64,000 bases of DNA from Mycolicibacterium palauense (lineage in GTDB: Bacteria > Actinomycetota > Actinomycetes > Mycobacteriales > Mycobacteriaceae), in assembly GCF_002592005.1 (NCBI RefSeq), contig NZ_NVQF01000016.1:25935-89934 (forward strand), given 5' to 3'. The notes beneath the pieces are model-generated. The model made no database searches and had not been told where the DNA came from. It was given only the letters and a program-made list of their open reading frames with translations. Below are positions 8,598 to 17,264 of the stretch, piece after piece (position 1 is the first letter of the stretch; each line of letters starts with the position of its first letter). The position numbers and the translations under genes are program-made.

Positions 8598-9122
8598 CTA
8601 CGGCGAAATCGCCGGAGAATCGCCGGCGAACCGTTCGTCGGTGTAGCGGCGCAGGTTGTGCAGGAAGCGCTGGAACAGCCAGGCCATTACGGGCCGGCCC
8701 AGGAACATGCCGATGCCGCCGGCCGTCCCGCGGGGTTTCAGCGCCATCACCCAGGTCAGGTGACAACCGCTCGGCGTCTCGCGCACCCGGTAGTCCTCGG
8801 CGAAGGCCGCGACACTTCCGGTGGTGGCCCGGTTGAACCGAAACGCCATGTGGGAGAAGGGTTCCCAGGCCAGAAACTCCTCGTCGCCGGTGATCCGGCC
8901 GCGCATGTCGACGGTGCGGGTGGTTCCCACGCCGCGGGGCAGGGGGCTGGTCCAGGTCACGTTGGTGATCACCGTGGCCCACCGCGGCCAGGACTCGGCG
9001 TCGCAGAGCACCTCGAAGAGCTGCTCCGGGGTGATGGCCAGGTCGACGGTGCTGACGAAGCGGTACGGCGCGCTGTCGATGAAGCCCAGGTCGACGCGTT
9101 CACAGGGGTGCCATGTGGCCAT
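8598..9122 (-). CDS. SRPBCC (START-like) family protein
   Basis: A 174-residue SRPBCC-fold protein, the cavity-forming family that binds hydrophobic ligands. The fold is indicated by FVSTVDLAITPEQLFEVLCD, then ESWPRWATVITNVTWTSPLP, and the strand GCHLTWVMALKPRG before a long C-terminal helix. The ATG at 9122 follows GGAGGACGAG. It lies between the convergent carboxylesterase and the divergent aspS. Ligand unknown; the family name gives only the fold. Confidence 0.82.
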   Translation of the reverse strand: MATWHPCERVDLGFIDSAPYRFVSTVDLAITPEQLFEVLCDAESWPRWATVITNVTWTSPLPRGVGTTRTVDMRGRITGDEEFLAWEPFSHMAFRFNRATTGSVAAFAEDYRVRETPSGCHLTWVMALKPRGTAGGIGMFLGRPVMAWLFQRFLHNLRRYTDERFAGDSPAISP

Positions 9123-9205
9123 CTCGTCCTCCGTTGGTCACTAGACACTTTATGGCATGTGTTCACCGGGTGATCGGCACGGTCGGGCCGCTGCACCGGC
9201 CCCTT

Positions 9206-9211
9206 TACACT
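9206..9211 (+). promoter_or_regulatory. -10 box (TACACT) of aspS
   Basis: TACACT fits TANNNT and would start transcription near 9218, giving a leader of about 30 nt that contains the AAGAGGAG ribosome site before the TTG at 9249. Confidence 0.45.
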
Positions 9212-9248
9212 GATCAGTCGATCCCGCCCCCGCGAAGAGGAGTTCTCG

Positions 9249-11030
9249 TTGCTGCGCACCCGCACCGCCGGTTCGCTGCGCGCCACCGACGCCGGCCAGA
9301 CAGTGACTCTGGCCGGATGGGTGGCGCGCCGGCGTGATCACGGCGGCGTCATCTTCATCGACCTTCGCGACGCCACCGGTGTGGCCCAGGTGGTGTTCCG
9401 TGAGGGCCTCGAGGAAGGCGAGTTCCTGGCCCAGGCCCACCGGTTGCGCGCCGAGTTCTGCGTCGCCGTCGAGGGGGTCGTGGAGACCCGCCCGGAGGGC
9501 AACGCCAACCCCGAGATCGCCACCGGTGACATCGAGGTCAACGCCACTAGGTTGACGGTGCTGGGCGACAGTGCGCCGCTGCCGTTCCAGCTCGACGAGA
9601 CCGCGGGCGAGGAGGCCCGGCTCAAGTACCGCTACCTCGACCTGCGCCGGGAGGGGCCGGGCAACGCGATCCGGCTGCGGTCCAAGGTCAACGCCGCGGC
9701 GCGCGCCGTGCTGGCCGAGCACGATTTCCTCGAGATCGAGACCCCGACGCTGACCCGCTCGACTCCGGAGGGGGCGCGGGACTTCCTGGTGCCCGCCCGG
9801 CTGCAGCCGGGTTCCTTCTACGCTCTGCCGCAGAGTCCCCAGCTGTTCAAGCAGCTGCTCATGGTGGCGGGCATGGAACGCTACTACCAGATCGCGCGGT
9901 GCTACCGAGACGAGGACTTCCGCGCCGACCGCCAGCCCGAGTTCACCCAGCTGGACATGGAGATGAGTTTCGTCGACGCCGACGACGTCATCGCGGTGTC
10001 CGAGCAGGTGCTCAAGGCGCTGTGGGCGCTGATCGGCCACGAGCTGACCCTGCCGCTGCCGCGGATCAGCTATGCCGACGCGATGCGCCGGTTCGGCACC
10101 GACAAGCCCGACCTGCGGTTCGGTCTGGAGCTGGTGGAGTGCACCGACTACTTCTCCGAGACCCCGTTCCGGGTCTTCCAGGCCCCCTACGTGGGCGCGG
10201 TGGTCATGCCCGGCGGCGCGTCGCAGCCCCGCCGCACACTGGACGGTTGGCAGGACTTCGCCAAGCAGCGCGGCCACAAGGGGCTGGCCTACGTCCTGGT
10301 GAACGAGGACGGCACCCTGGGCGGGCCGGTCGCCAAGAACCTGTCCGACGCCGAGCGTGCCGGGCTTCCCGCCCACGTGGGCGCCGCACCCGGGGACTGC
10401 GTGTTCTTCTCGGCGGGGCCCGCCAAGTCCGCGCGCGCCCTGCTGGGCGCCACCCGCATCGAGGTCGCCAAACGCCTCGACATGATCGATCCCGACGCGT
10501 GGGCGCTGACCTGGGTGGTGGACTGGCCGTTGTTCGAACCGGCCGACGAGGCCACCGCCTCCGGTGACGTCGCGGTCGGTTCTGGTGCGTGGACGGCGGT
10601 CCACCATGCGTTCACCGCGCCCAAGCCGGCATCGGAGTCGACGTTCGACACCGATCCCGGTTCGGCGTTGGCCGACGCCTACGACATCGTGTGCAACGGC
10701 AACGAGATCGGCGGGGGGTCGATCCGCATCCACCGGCGCGACGTGCAGGAACGAGTGTTCGCGATGATGGGCATCGATCACGACGAAGCCCAGGAGAAGT
10801 TCGGATTCCTGTTGGACGCCTTCATGTTCGGGGCGCCTCCGCACGGCGGGATCGCGTTCGGCTGGGACCGCATCACCGCGCTGCTGGCCGGCGAGGAGTC
10901 GATCCGCGAGGTCATCGCGTTCCCGAAGACCGGCGGCGGGGTCGACCCGCTGACCGAGGCGCCGGCCCCGATCACCGAACAGCAGCGCAAGGAATCCGGA
11001 ATAGATGCGCGCCCGGAGCAGTCACAGTAG
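9249..11030 (+). CDS. aspS: Aspartyl-tRNA synthetase (probably non-discriminating AspRS)
   Basis: A 593-residue bacterial-type class II synthetase that attaches aspartate to tRNA. In order: the OB-fold anticodon domain (residues ~15-110, [20 protein letters not shown]); motif 1 region ([20 protein letters not shown]); motif 2 with [19 protein letters not shown] (~220-240); the GAD insertion domain (~300-420); and motif 3, [19 protein letters not shown]. The TTG start at 9249 follows AAGAGGAG. Mycobacteria generally lack AsnRS and GlnRS, so this enzyme is expected also to charge tRNA-Asn for GatCAB amidation; that is family knowledge. The following Ddn-like gene starts 3 bp after the stop. Confidence 0.97.
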   Translation: MLRTRTAGSLRATDAGQTVTLAGWVARRRDHGGVIFIDLRDATGVAQVVFREGLEEGEFLAQAHRLRAEFCVAVEGVVETRPEGNANPEIATGDIEVNATRLTVLGDSAPLPFQLDETAGEEARLKYRYLDLRREGPGNAIRLRSKVNAAARAVLAEHDFLEIETPTLTRSTPEGARDFLVPARLQPGSFYALPQSPQLFKQLLMVAGMERYYQIARCYRDEDFRADRQPEFTQLDMEMSFVDADDVIAVSEQVLKALWALIGHELTLPLPRISYADAMRRFGTDKPDLRFGLELVECTDYFSETPFRVFQAPYVGAVVMPGGASQPRRTLDGWQDFAKQRGHKGLAYVLVNEDGTLGGPVAKNLSDAERAGLPAHVGAAPGDCVFFSAGPAKSARALLGATRIEVAKRLDMIDPDAWALTWVVDWPLFEPADEATASGDVAVGSGAWTAVHHAFTAPKPASESTFDTDPGSALADAYDIVCNGNEIGGGSIRIHRRDVQERVFAMMGIDHDEAQEKFGFLLDAFMFGAPPHGGIAFGWDRITALLAGEESIREVIAFPKTGGGVDPLTEAPAPITEQQRKESGIDARPEQSQ

Positions 11031-11032
11031 GT

Positions 11033-11479
11033 GTGACGTCATCGGATACCGCATCGCCCAATAGCTTCAACGACGCCATCGTCGCCGAGTTCCGTGGGAA
11101 CGGGGGCCGGGTGGGCGGCCGGTTCGAGGGGGCGAGCCTGCTGCTGTTGCACACCACCGGCGCCCGGTCGGGCCGGGCGCGGCTCTCGCCGCTGGCCCAT
11201 CTGACGATCGACGGCAGGATGCTCATCATCGGCTCCTACGCCGGTGCGCCCAAGGACCCCGCCTGGGTGCACAACCTGCGCGCCGACCCACGCGCGCACG
11301 TCGAGGTGGCCACCCCGGCGGGCATCGCGGTCTATGACGTCACCGCCCGCGAACTGCCCGCCGCCGAACGTGACGCGCTGTATCCCCGCATCACCGAGGT
11401 GGCGCCGGCGTTCGCCGAGTATCGATCGAAGACCACCCGGGTGATCCCGTTGTTCGAGCTGACCCGTTGTTCGAGCTGA
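11033..11479 (+). CDS. Deazaflavin (F420)-dependent nitroreductase family protein, Ddn-like
   Basis: A 148-residue split beta-barrel protein of the Ddn/Fgd-like F420 family. The signature is GGRVGGRFEGASLLLLHTTG, then ARSGRARLSPLAHL and AGAPKDPAWVHNLRADPRAHVEV. Such proteins use F420H2 to reduce quinones or nitro compounds at the membrane. The GTG at 11033 is 2 bp after the aspS stop, so it is probably co-transcribed with aspS. The 3' end holds a 17-bp tandem duplication (11449-11482) that shifts the stop: the protein ends LFELTRCSS, whereas with one copy it would end LFELTRC. Confidence 0.87.
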   Translation: MTSSDTASPNSFNDAIVAEFRGNGGRVGGRFEGASLLLLHTTGARSGRARLSPLAHLTIDGRMLIIGSYAGAPKDPAWVHNLRADPRAHVEVATPAGIAVYDVTARELPAAERDALYPRITEVAPAFAEYRSKTTRVIPLFELTRCSS

Positions 11480-11482
11480 CCC
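11449..11482 (+). repeat. 17-bp perfect tandem duplication at a gene 3' end
   Basis: GTTGTTCGAGCTGACCC occurs at 11449-11465 and again at 11466-11482. The second copy runs out of frame and supplies the stop TGA at 11477. Deleting one copy restores a frame ending CGG TGT TAG. Confidence 0.9.
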
Positions 11483-11508
11483 GGTGTTAGCCGCGCCGGC
11501 TCTCGGGT

Positions 11509-11536
11509 TTGACATCCCCCGGACCGAGGGTAGTAA
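11509..11536 (+). promoter_or_regulatory. Likely -35/-10 promoter of the small secreted protein
   Basis: TTGACA (11509-11514) and TAGTAA (11531-11536) are separated by 16 bp. The -35 is a perfect consensus; the -10 lacks the final T. Transcription would begin near 11543, giving a ~100-nt leader before the GTG at 11642. Confidence 0.5.
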
Positions 11537-11641
11537 GGAAGCTGGTCGGGGTCGATCGGCTTCGTCATCGCCGGCGCGGGTGCCAGCAGGTACTTCCGCG
11601 CCGGGGTGGGCGACTGCCCGCGAGGGTGAGAGGAGACCGCT

Positions 11642-11878
11642 GTGAAGCTCAAGAGGATCGCCGGGGCGTCGACGGTCGCCGCGGCGCTCGGTGCCGCGCT
11701 GCTGGGTCTCGGTGTCGGCACGGCCCAGGCCGACGATCACCTGCCCTGGGATCCCTGGGGGCCGGGGAGCCACTGGGTGGATGCGAAACCGGCTCCGGGC
11801 CAGGTGCAGAAGCTATGCCCGTGGCAGTCGCCGCCGGGGCACTGGATCGGCGGACCGCACGGGATTCCGTGCACCTGA
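11642..11878 (+). CDS. Small secreted protein, unknown function
   Basis: A 78-residue protein with a clear Sec signal peptide: MKLKRIAGASTVAAALGAAL, hydrophobic to residue ~27, and cleavage after GTAQA before DDHLPWDPWG. The mature ~48 residues are rich in Trp, Pro and Gly with two Cys (KLCPW and the C-terminal PCT) that could form a disulfide. The GTG start follows GAGAGGAGACC. It resembles the minus-strand protein at 53072-53377 in its N-terminal M-x-LKR and Pro/Gly-rich export-sized body, but similarity beyond the signal is weak. Function not recognised. Confidence 0.75.
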   Translation: MKLKRIAGASTVAAALGAALLGLGVGTAQADDHLPWDPWGPGSHWVDAKPAPGQVQKLCPWQSPPGHWIGGPHGIPCT

Positions 11879-11895
11879 CTGGCGTGTGACCGCCG

Positions 11896-13092
11896 CTAGA
11901 GACGTTCGATGATGGTGGCGTTGGCCATGCCGCCGCCTTCGCACATGGTCTGCAGCCCGTAGCGCCCGTCACGCTGCCGCAGCGCGTTGACCAGGGTGGT
12001 CATGATGCGCGTGCCGCTGGCCCCCAGCGGGTGGCCCAGCGCGACGGCGCCGCCGTTGACGTTGGTGCGTTCCAGATCGGCTCCGGTGTCGCGGGCCCAG
12101 GACAGCACCACCGGTGCGAACGCCTCGTTGACCTCGAACAGGTCGATGTCGGCGAGGCTCAGCCCCGAACGGGCCAGCACCTTGCCGGTGGCCGGGATCA
12201 CGCCGGTGAGCATGTACAGCGGGTCCGACCCCACCACGGCGGTGGTGTGGATGCGGGCCAACGGCTGCAGGCCCAGGCGGCGGGCGGCCGCACCGCTGGC
12301 GATCATCACCGCCGCACTGCCGTCGGACAGCGGCGACGAGTTGCCGGGGGTGATCCGCCAACCGATCTGCGGAAACCGTGCCCCCAGGGCCTCGTCGCGG
12401 AAAGCGGGCCGCAGGCCGGCCAGGGTCTCGACGGTGGTGCCGGGCCGGATGCCCTCGTCGACGGACAGGCCGGCGATCGGGGCCACCTCGTCGTCGAACC
12501 GGCCCTCCTTGGTCGCCGCGGCGGCCTTCTCGTGGCTGGCGGCGGAGAACTCGTCGAGTTCGGTGCGCGACAGGTCCCACTTCGCCGCGATCAGCTCGGC
12601 GCTGACGCCCTGGGGGACCAGCCCCTCGGGGTAGCGTCCGGCCATGCCCGCGCCGAACGGATCCGAGCCGGGCAGCACCGAGGAGCCCATCGGGACCCGG
12701 CTCATCGACTCCACCCCGGCGGCGATGACGACGTCGTAGGCGCCGGCCAGGACCCCCTGGGCGGCGAAGCTGATGGCCTGCTGGCTGCTGCCGCACTGGC
12801 GGTCCACGGTGGTGCCGGGCACCGTCTCGGGGAAGCCCGCGCCCAGCAGCGCGTTGCGGGCGATGTTGACGGCCTGGTCGCCGACCTGCGTGACCGCGCC
12901 CGCGATGACGTCGTCGACCTGGCCCGGGTCCACGCCGGCGCGGTGTACGACCTCGCGCAGGCTGTGTGCCAGCAGGTCGGCCGGCAGCACGCCGTGCAGG
13001 GCGCCGCCGGGCTTGCCCTTGCCGACGGGCGTACGCACGGCGGCGACGATGACGGCATCGCGGTCGGAGTAACCGACGCTCGAACTGGCCAT
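11896..13092 (-). CDS. Acetyl-CoA acetyltransferase / 3-ketoacyl-CoA thiolase
   Basis: A 398-residue thiolase that cleaves 3-ketoacyl-CoA, or condenses acetyl-CoA in reverse. The nucleophilic Cys is in TTVDRQCGSSQQAISFAAQG (~residue 90). The His motif is NVNGGAVALGHPLGASGTR and the second Cys is in TMCEGGGMANATIIERL at the extreme C-terminus. The ATG at 13092 follows GGAGGACAGC; an upstream in-frame ATG at 13116 has no ribosome site. It is divergent from an HxlR regulator with inverted repeats between them, so induction by a substrate is likely. The degradative FadA-like role is inferred; the steroid versus fatty-acid pathway cannot be told. Confidence 0.92.
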   Translation of the reverse strand: MASSSVGYSDRDAVIVAAVRTPVGKGKPGGALHGVLPADLLAHSLREVVHRAGVDPGQVDDVIAGAVTQVGDQAVNIARNALLGAGFPETVPGTTVDRQCGSSQQAISFAAQGVLAGAYDVVIAAGVESMSRVPMGSSVLPGSDPFGAGMAGRYPEGLVPQGVSAELIAAKWDLSRTELDEFSAASHEKAAAATKEGRFDDEVAPIAGLSVDEGIRPGTTVETLAGLRPAFRDEALGARFPQIGWRITPGNSSPLSDGSAAVMIASGAAARRLGLQPLARIHTTAVVGSDPLYMLTGVIPATGKVLARSGLSLADIDLFEVNEAFAPVVLSWARDTGADLERTNVNGGAVALGHPLGASGTRIMTTLVNALRQRDGRYGLQTMCEGGGMANATIIERL

Positions 13093-13107
13093 TGCTGTCC
13101 TCCAGAC

Positions 13108-13169
13108 ACTCAGCACTGAGTATTGTTATCTGTACTCAGATATACCACCTGGGTACAGCTAGGTATAGT
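13108..13169. promoter_or_regulatory. Divergent promoter and HxlR operator candidates
   Basis: Repeated half-sites ACTCAG/CTGAGT lie between thiolase and HxlR genes: ACTCAG-CA-CTGAGT (13108-13121), and CTGTACTCAG (13130-13139) facing CTGGGTACAG (13149-13158), a 10-bp inverted repeat with one mismatch. TATACC (13141) also faces GGTATA (13162). A -10 box TATAGT (13164-13169) serves the HxlR gene, so a bound regulator would block its own promoter. Confidence 0.6.
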
Positions 13170-13198
13170 CAGAACAACGCAGAAGTGAGGCGGATTAC

Positions 13199-13720
13199 AT
13201 GTCGCATCCGGCGGGGGTCCTGCAGGGGCCGCTGACCGACCGGGACGCCTGGTCGGCGGTCGGCGAATGCCCGATCGAGAAAACCATGGCCGTGGCGGGC
13301 ACCAAGTCGGCGATGCTCATCATGCGGGAGGCCTACTACGGCACCACCCGGTTCGACGACTTCGCGCGGCGCGTCGGCATCACCAAGGCCGCCACCTCGG
13401 CGCGGCTGGCCGAACTGGTCGACGCCGGACTGTTGTGCAAGCAGCCCTACCGCGAGCCGGGACAGCGGGTGCGCGACGAGTACGTGCTGACCCAGGCCGG
13501 CGTGGACTTCATGCCGGTGGTGTGGTCGATGTTCCAGTGGGGCCGCTCGCACCTGCCCAACAACGGCAGGCTGAGGCTGACCCACCGCGGATGCGGGGCC
13601 GAGGCCCGGGTCCAGATCGTCTGCGACGAGGGCCACCAGGTGCCGTTGGACGAACTGGGCATGCGGTTGGTCAAGAGCACCCCGCCCGGGAACGCCCCGG
13701 CGGAGCACACCCGCGGTTGA
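13199..13720 (+). CDS. HxlR-type winged-helix transcriptional regulator
   Basis: A 173-residue MarR-like HxlR regulator. The DNA-binding domain spans ~20-110: CPIEKTMAVAGTKSAMLIMR, then YGTTRFDDFARRVGITKAATSARLAELVDAGLL, then the wing YREPGQRVRDEYVLTQAG. Cys24 near the N-terminus is conserved in redox- or aldehyde-sensing family members such as HypR and HxlR; that role here is speculation. The C-terminal extension (~115-173) has three further Cys. The ATG at 13199 follows GTGAGGCGG. It is divergent from the thiolase and shares the repeat-rich 13108-13169 region. Confidence 0.88.
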   Translation: MSHPAGVLQGPLTDRDAWSAVGECPIEKTMAVAGTKSAMLIMREAYYGTTRFDDFARRVGITKAATSARLAELVDAGLLCKQPYREPGQRVRDEYVLTQAGVDFMPVVWSMFQWGRSHLPNNGRLRLTHRGCGAEARVQIVCDEGHQVPLDELGMRLVKSTPPGNAPAEHTRG

Positions 13721-13823
13721 CGCCGGCCCGCCGACGCCGCGGGATCGATCACCCGGTGCCCCGTGACGCGCCGCTGAACTCGTGCGATGCGATCGTCTGT
13801 CCGTTGTGATGGGATCTGTCCCT

Positions 13824-16800
13824 ATGGGAATCAAAGTGGCGCTGGAGCATCGCACCAGCTACACCTTCGACCGGCTGGTCGAAATCTATCCACACGTCGT
13901 TCGCCTGCGCCCGGCGCCGCACTCCCGCACCCCGATCGAGGCCTATTCGCTGGAGGTCGAGCCCGCCGACCACTTCATCAACTGGCAGCAGGATGCGTTC
14001 GGCAACTTCCTGGCGCGGCTGGTGTTCCCCAACCGCACCCGTCGGCTGAGCATCACCGTCGGCCTGATCGCCGACCTGAAGGTCATCAACCCGTTCGACT
14101 TCTTCATCGAGGACTGGGCCGAGACCTTCCCGTTCACCTACCCCAAGGCGCTGCTGGAGGACCTCAAGCCGTATCTGCGCCGCGTCGACGAGGACGAGGA
14201 GGGCAGCGGCCCCGGTGAGCTGGTCACCGAATGGGTGCGCAACTTCTCGGTGGCCCCCGGCACCCGCACCATCGACTTCCTGGTGGCGCTGAACCGCGCG
14301 GTCAACGCCGACGTCGGCTACAGCGTGCGGATGGAGCCCGGCGTCCAAACCCCGGACTACACGCTGCGCAGCGCCATCGGCTCGTGCCGCGACTCCGCGT
14401 GGCTGCTGGTGTCGGTGCTGCGCGAAATGGGTCTGGCCGCCCGGTTCGTCTCCGGCTACCTGGTCCAGCTGGCCTCCGACGTCGAGGCGCTCGACGGGCC
14501 GTCGGGGCCCGCCGCCGATTTCACCGACCTGCACGCCTGGACCGAGGTGTACATCCCGGGCGCGGGGTGGATCGGTCTGGACCCCACCTCGGGGCTCTTC
14601 GCCGGCGAGGGCCACATCCCGCTGTCGGCGACGCCGCACCCGGCGTCCTCGGCGCCGATCACCGGTGCCACCGGTCCCGCAGAAACCGTCCTGGACTTCT
14701 CCAACACCGTGACCAGGGTGCACGAGGATCCCCGGGTGACGCTGCCCTACACCGAGGCGGCCTGGACGTCGATCGTGGACCTGGGTGCGCGGGTCGACAA
14801 GCGCCTGGCCGACGCCGACGTCCGACTGACCATGGGCGGTGAGCCCACGTTCGTCTCCGTCGACAACCAGGTGGACCCCGAGTGGAACACCGATGCCGAC
14901 GGGCCGCACAAGCGGCAACGGGCCTCGGCGCTGGCCGCCCGGCTGAAGAGCGTGTGGGCCCCCACGGGACTGGTGCAGCGCAGCCAGGGCAAGTGGTATC
15001 CCGGGGAGCCGCTGCCGCGCTGGCAGATCGGGCTGTACTGGCGCAAGGACGGCGAGCCGCTGTGGTGCGACGGGACACTGCTGGCCGACCCGTGGCCCAC
15101 CGAGTCCGCGGGCGCGTCGACGGCGGACCCGATCGAGCCCGACGTCGGCTCCCGGTTGCTCGGTGCGATCGCCGCCGGGCTGAACCTGCCCGCCACCCAG
15201 GTTCGGCCCGCCTACGAGGACGCGCTGGCCAGGCTGTCGGCGGCGGTGCGGATGCCCACGGGCAGCGCCGTCGACCCCGTCGACGACCTCGAGCGTGACA
15301 GCGCCGAGGCGAGGGCGCGGATGATGCAGCGACTCGACACCGACGTCGTCGAGCCCGCCGCCTACGTGCTGCCGCTGCACCGGCGCGACGACGACTCGGG
15401 CTGGGCCAGCGCCAACTGGCGGCTGCGGCGCGGTCGACTCGTGCTGCTGGACGGTGACTCACCGGCCGGCCTGCGGCTGCCGCTGAACTCGATCAGCTGG
15501 AAACCGCCGCGCAGCACTCACCCGGGCGACCCGCTGGTGCAGCGGGGTCCGCTCGGCGCGACCGCCGCCGAGCCCCGGGCCGACGAGGCCGAACTCGACG
15601 AGACCGAGGACGCTCCCACCACCGCGCTGGTGGCCGAGATCCGCGACGGCTACCTCCACGTCTACCTGCCGCCGACCGACGAGCTCGACCACTTCATCGA
15701 TCTGATCGCCCGGGTGGAGTCCGCCGCGGCGGCCGTCGGCTGCCCGGTGGTGATCGAGGGGTACGGTCCGCCCTCGGATCCGCGCCTGGACTCGATGACC
15801 ATCACCCCAGACCCCGGGGTCATCGAAGTCAACGTCGCACCCACGGCCAGCTTCGGCGAGCAGCTCACCCAGCTGGAGACGCTCTACGAACAGGCCCGGC
15901 TGGCCCGGCTGTCCACCGAGACCTTCGATGTCGACGGCGGGCACGGCGGCACCGGCGGCGGCAACCACATCACGCTGGGCGGGATCAGCCCGGCCGAATC
16001 CCCGCTGCTGCGCCGCCCCGACCTGCTGGTGTCGATGCTGACCTACTGGCAGCGCCACCCGTCGCTGTCCTACCTGTTCTCCGGCCGGTTCATCGGCACC
16101 ACCTCGCAGGCACCGCGGGTCGACGAGGGCCGCCTCGACGCCCTCTACGAACTCGAGATCGCCTTCGCCGAGATCCACCGGCTGGCCGAGGGCAAGGCCG
16201 CACAACCCTGGGTGACCGACCGTGCGCTGCGCCACCTGCTGACCGACATCACCGGCAACACCCACCGCGCCGAGTTCTGCATCGACAAGCTCTACAGCCC
16301 CGACAGTGCGCGGGGCCGGCTGGGCCTGCTGGAGCTGCGCGGCTTCGAAATGCCGCCGCACTACCAGATGGCCATGGTGCAGTCGCTGCTGGTGCGCGCG
16401 CTGGTGTCGTGGTTCTGGGACGAACCGCTGCGCGCGCCGTTGATCCGGCACGGCGCCAACCTGCACGGCCGCTACCTGCTGCCGCACTTCATCATCCACG
16501 ACATCGCCGAGGTCGCCGCCGACCTGCGCCACTACGGCATCAACTTCGACACCAGCTGGCTGGACCCGTTCACCGAGTTCCGGTTCCCGCGGGTGGGCAC
16601 CGCCGTGTTCGACGGTGTGGAGATCGAGCTGCGCGGGGCCATCGAGCCGTGGAACACCCTGGGTGAGGAGTCCACCGCCGGCGGTACGGCCCGCTATGTC
16701 GACTCCTCGGTGGAACGGCTGCAGGTCCGCCTCATCGGCGCCGACCGGCAGCGCTACGTCGTGACCTGCAACGGCTATCCGATCCCGCTGTTGGCCACCG

Positions 16801-17162
16801 ACAATCCCGACGTCCAGGTCGGCGGTGTGCGCTACCGCGCCTGGCAGCCGCCCAGCGCGCTGCACCCGACCATCACCGTGGACGGCCCGCTGCGCTTCGA
16901 GCTCGTCGACACCGCCTCGGGGATGTCGCGTGGCGGCTGCACCTACCACGTGGCCCATCCGGGGGGCCGCGCCTACGACACGCCGCCGGTCAACGCCGTG
17001 GAGGCCGAATCGCGGCGCGGTCGGCGCTTCGAGGCCACCGGGTTCACCCCCGGCAAGGTCGACATGTCCGACATTCGCGAGAAGCAGGCCCGCCAGTCCA
17101 TCGATGTGGGCGCGCCGGGGGTCTTGGACCTGCGCCGGGTGCGTACTGTGCTGCAGTACTGA
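13824..17162 (+). CDS. Transglutaminase-like domain plus DUF2126 protein, Rv2566-like
   Basis: A 1112-residue protein. The N-terminal ~80 residues (VALEHRTSYTFDRLVEIYPH) are the beta-sandwich typical of bacterial transglutaminase-like proteins. The papain-like core follows, with a complete triad C188 (GSCRDSAWLL), H237 (DLHAWTEVYI) and D253 (GLDPTSGLFAG). From about residue 320 to the end it is DUF2126, a large domain of unknown activity seen only with these transglutaminases. There is no signal peptide or membrane segment, so it is probably cytosolic. The ATG at 13824 gives MGIKVALEH as in homologues; an in-frame ATG at 13809 is possible. First of four co-directional genes. The reaction could be proteolysis, crosslinking or amide transfer. 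Confidence 0.87.
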   Translation: MGIKVALEHRTSYTFDRLVEIYPHVVRLRPAPHSRTPIEAYSLEVEPADHFINWQQDAFGNFLARLVFPNRTRRLSITVGLIADLKVINPFDFFIEDWAETFPFTYPKALLEDLKPYLRRVDEDEEGSGPGELVTEWVRNFSVAPGTRTIDFLVALNRAVNADVGYSVRMEPGVQTPDYTLRSAIGSCRDSAWLLVSVLREMGLAARFVSGYLVQLASDVEALDGPSGPAADFTDLHAWTEVYIPGAGWIGLDPTSGLFAGEGHIPLSATPHPASSAPITGATGPAETVLDFSNTVTRVHEDPRVTLPYTEAAWTSIVDLGARVDKRLADADVRLTMGGEPTFVSVDNQVDPEWNTDADGPHKRQRASALAARLKSVWAPTGLVQRSQGKWYPGEPLPRWQIGLYWRKDGEPLWCDGTLLADPWPTESAGASTADPIEPDVGSRLLGAIAAGLNLPATQVRPAYEDALARLSAAVRMPTGSAVDPVDDLERDSAEARARMMQRLDTDVVEPAAYVLPLHRRDDDSGWASANWRLRRGRLVLLDGDSPAGLRLPLNSISWKPPRSTHPGDPLVQRGPLGATAAEPRADEAELDETEDAPTTALVAEIRDGYLHVYLPPTDELDHFIDLIARVESAAAAVGCPVVIEGYGPPSDPRLDSMTITPDPGVIEVNVAPTASFGEQLTQLETLYEQARLARLSTETFDVDGGHGGTGGGNHITLGGISPAESPLLRRPDLLVSMLTYWQRHPSLSYLFSGRFIGTTSQAPRVDEGRLDALYELEIAFAEIHRLAEGKAAQPWVTDRALRHLLTDITGNTHRAEFCIDKLYSPDSARGRLGLLELRGFEMPPHYQMAMVQSLLVRALVSWFWDEPLRAPLIRHGANLHGRYLLPHFIIHDIAEVAADLRHYGINFDTSWLDPFTEFRFPRVGTAVFDGVEIELRGAIEPWNTLGEESTAGGTARYVDSSVERLQVRLIGADRQRYVVTCNGYPIPLLATDNPDVQVGGVRYRAWQPPSALHPTITVDGPLRFELVDTASGMSRGGCTYHVAHPGGRAYDTPPVNAVEAESRRGRRFEATGFTPGKVDMSDIREKQARQSIDVGAPGVLDLRRVRTVLQY

Positions 17163-17216
17163 TGGGCAACTGACCGACACGCGCCCCGGAGGGTGAGAGT
17201 GACCGGGCGGCTGGCG

Positions 17217-17240
17217 ATATTGCATGTCATATTGCATGTC
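17217..17240 (+). repeat. 12-bp AT-rich perfect tandem repeat (ATATTGCATGTC x2)
   Basis: ATATTGCATGTC occurs at 17217-17228 and again at 17229-17240, in the 102-bp gap before the ATP-grasp gene. It is an AT-rich island in GC-rich DNA, ending 12 bp before the AGGAGG at 17253. It may be a regulator site or an mRNA element. Confidence 0.75.
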
Positions 17241-17264
17241 ATTGAAGAGTTCAGGAGGTAGGCG

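Noticed and set aside
9150..10844. Minus-strand frame of over 560 codons opposite aspS
   Set aside because: Shadow of aspS in a GC-rich genome; composition is low-complexity and aspS is certain.
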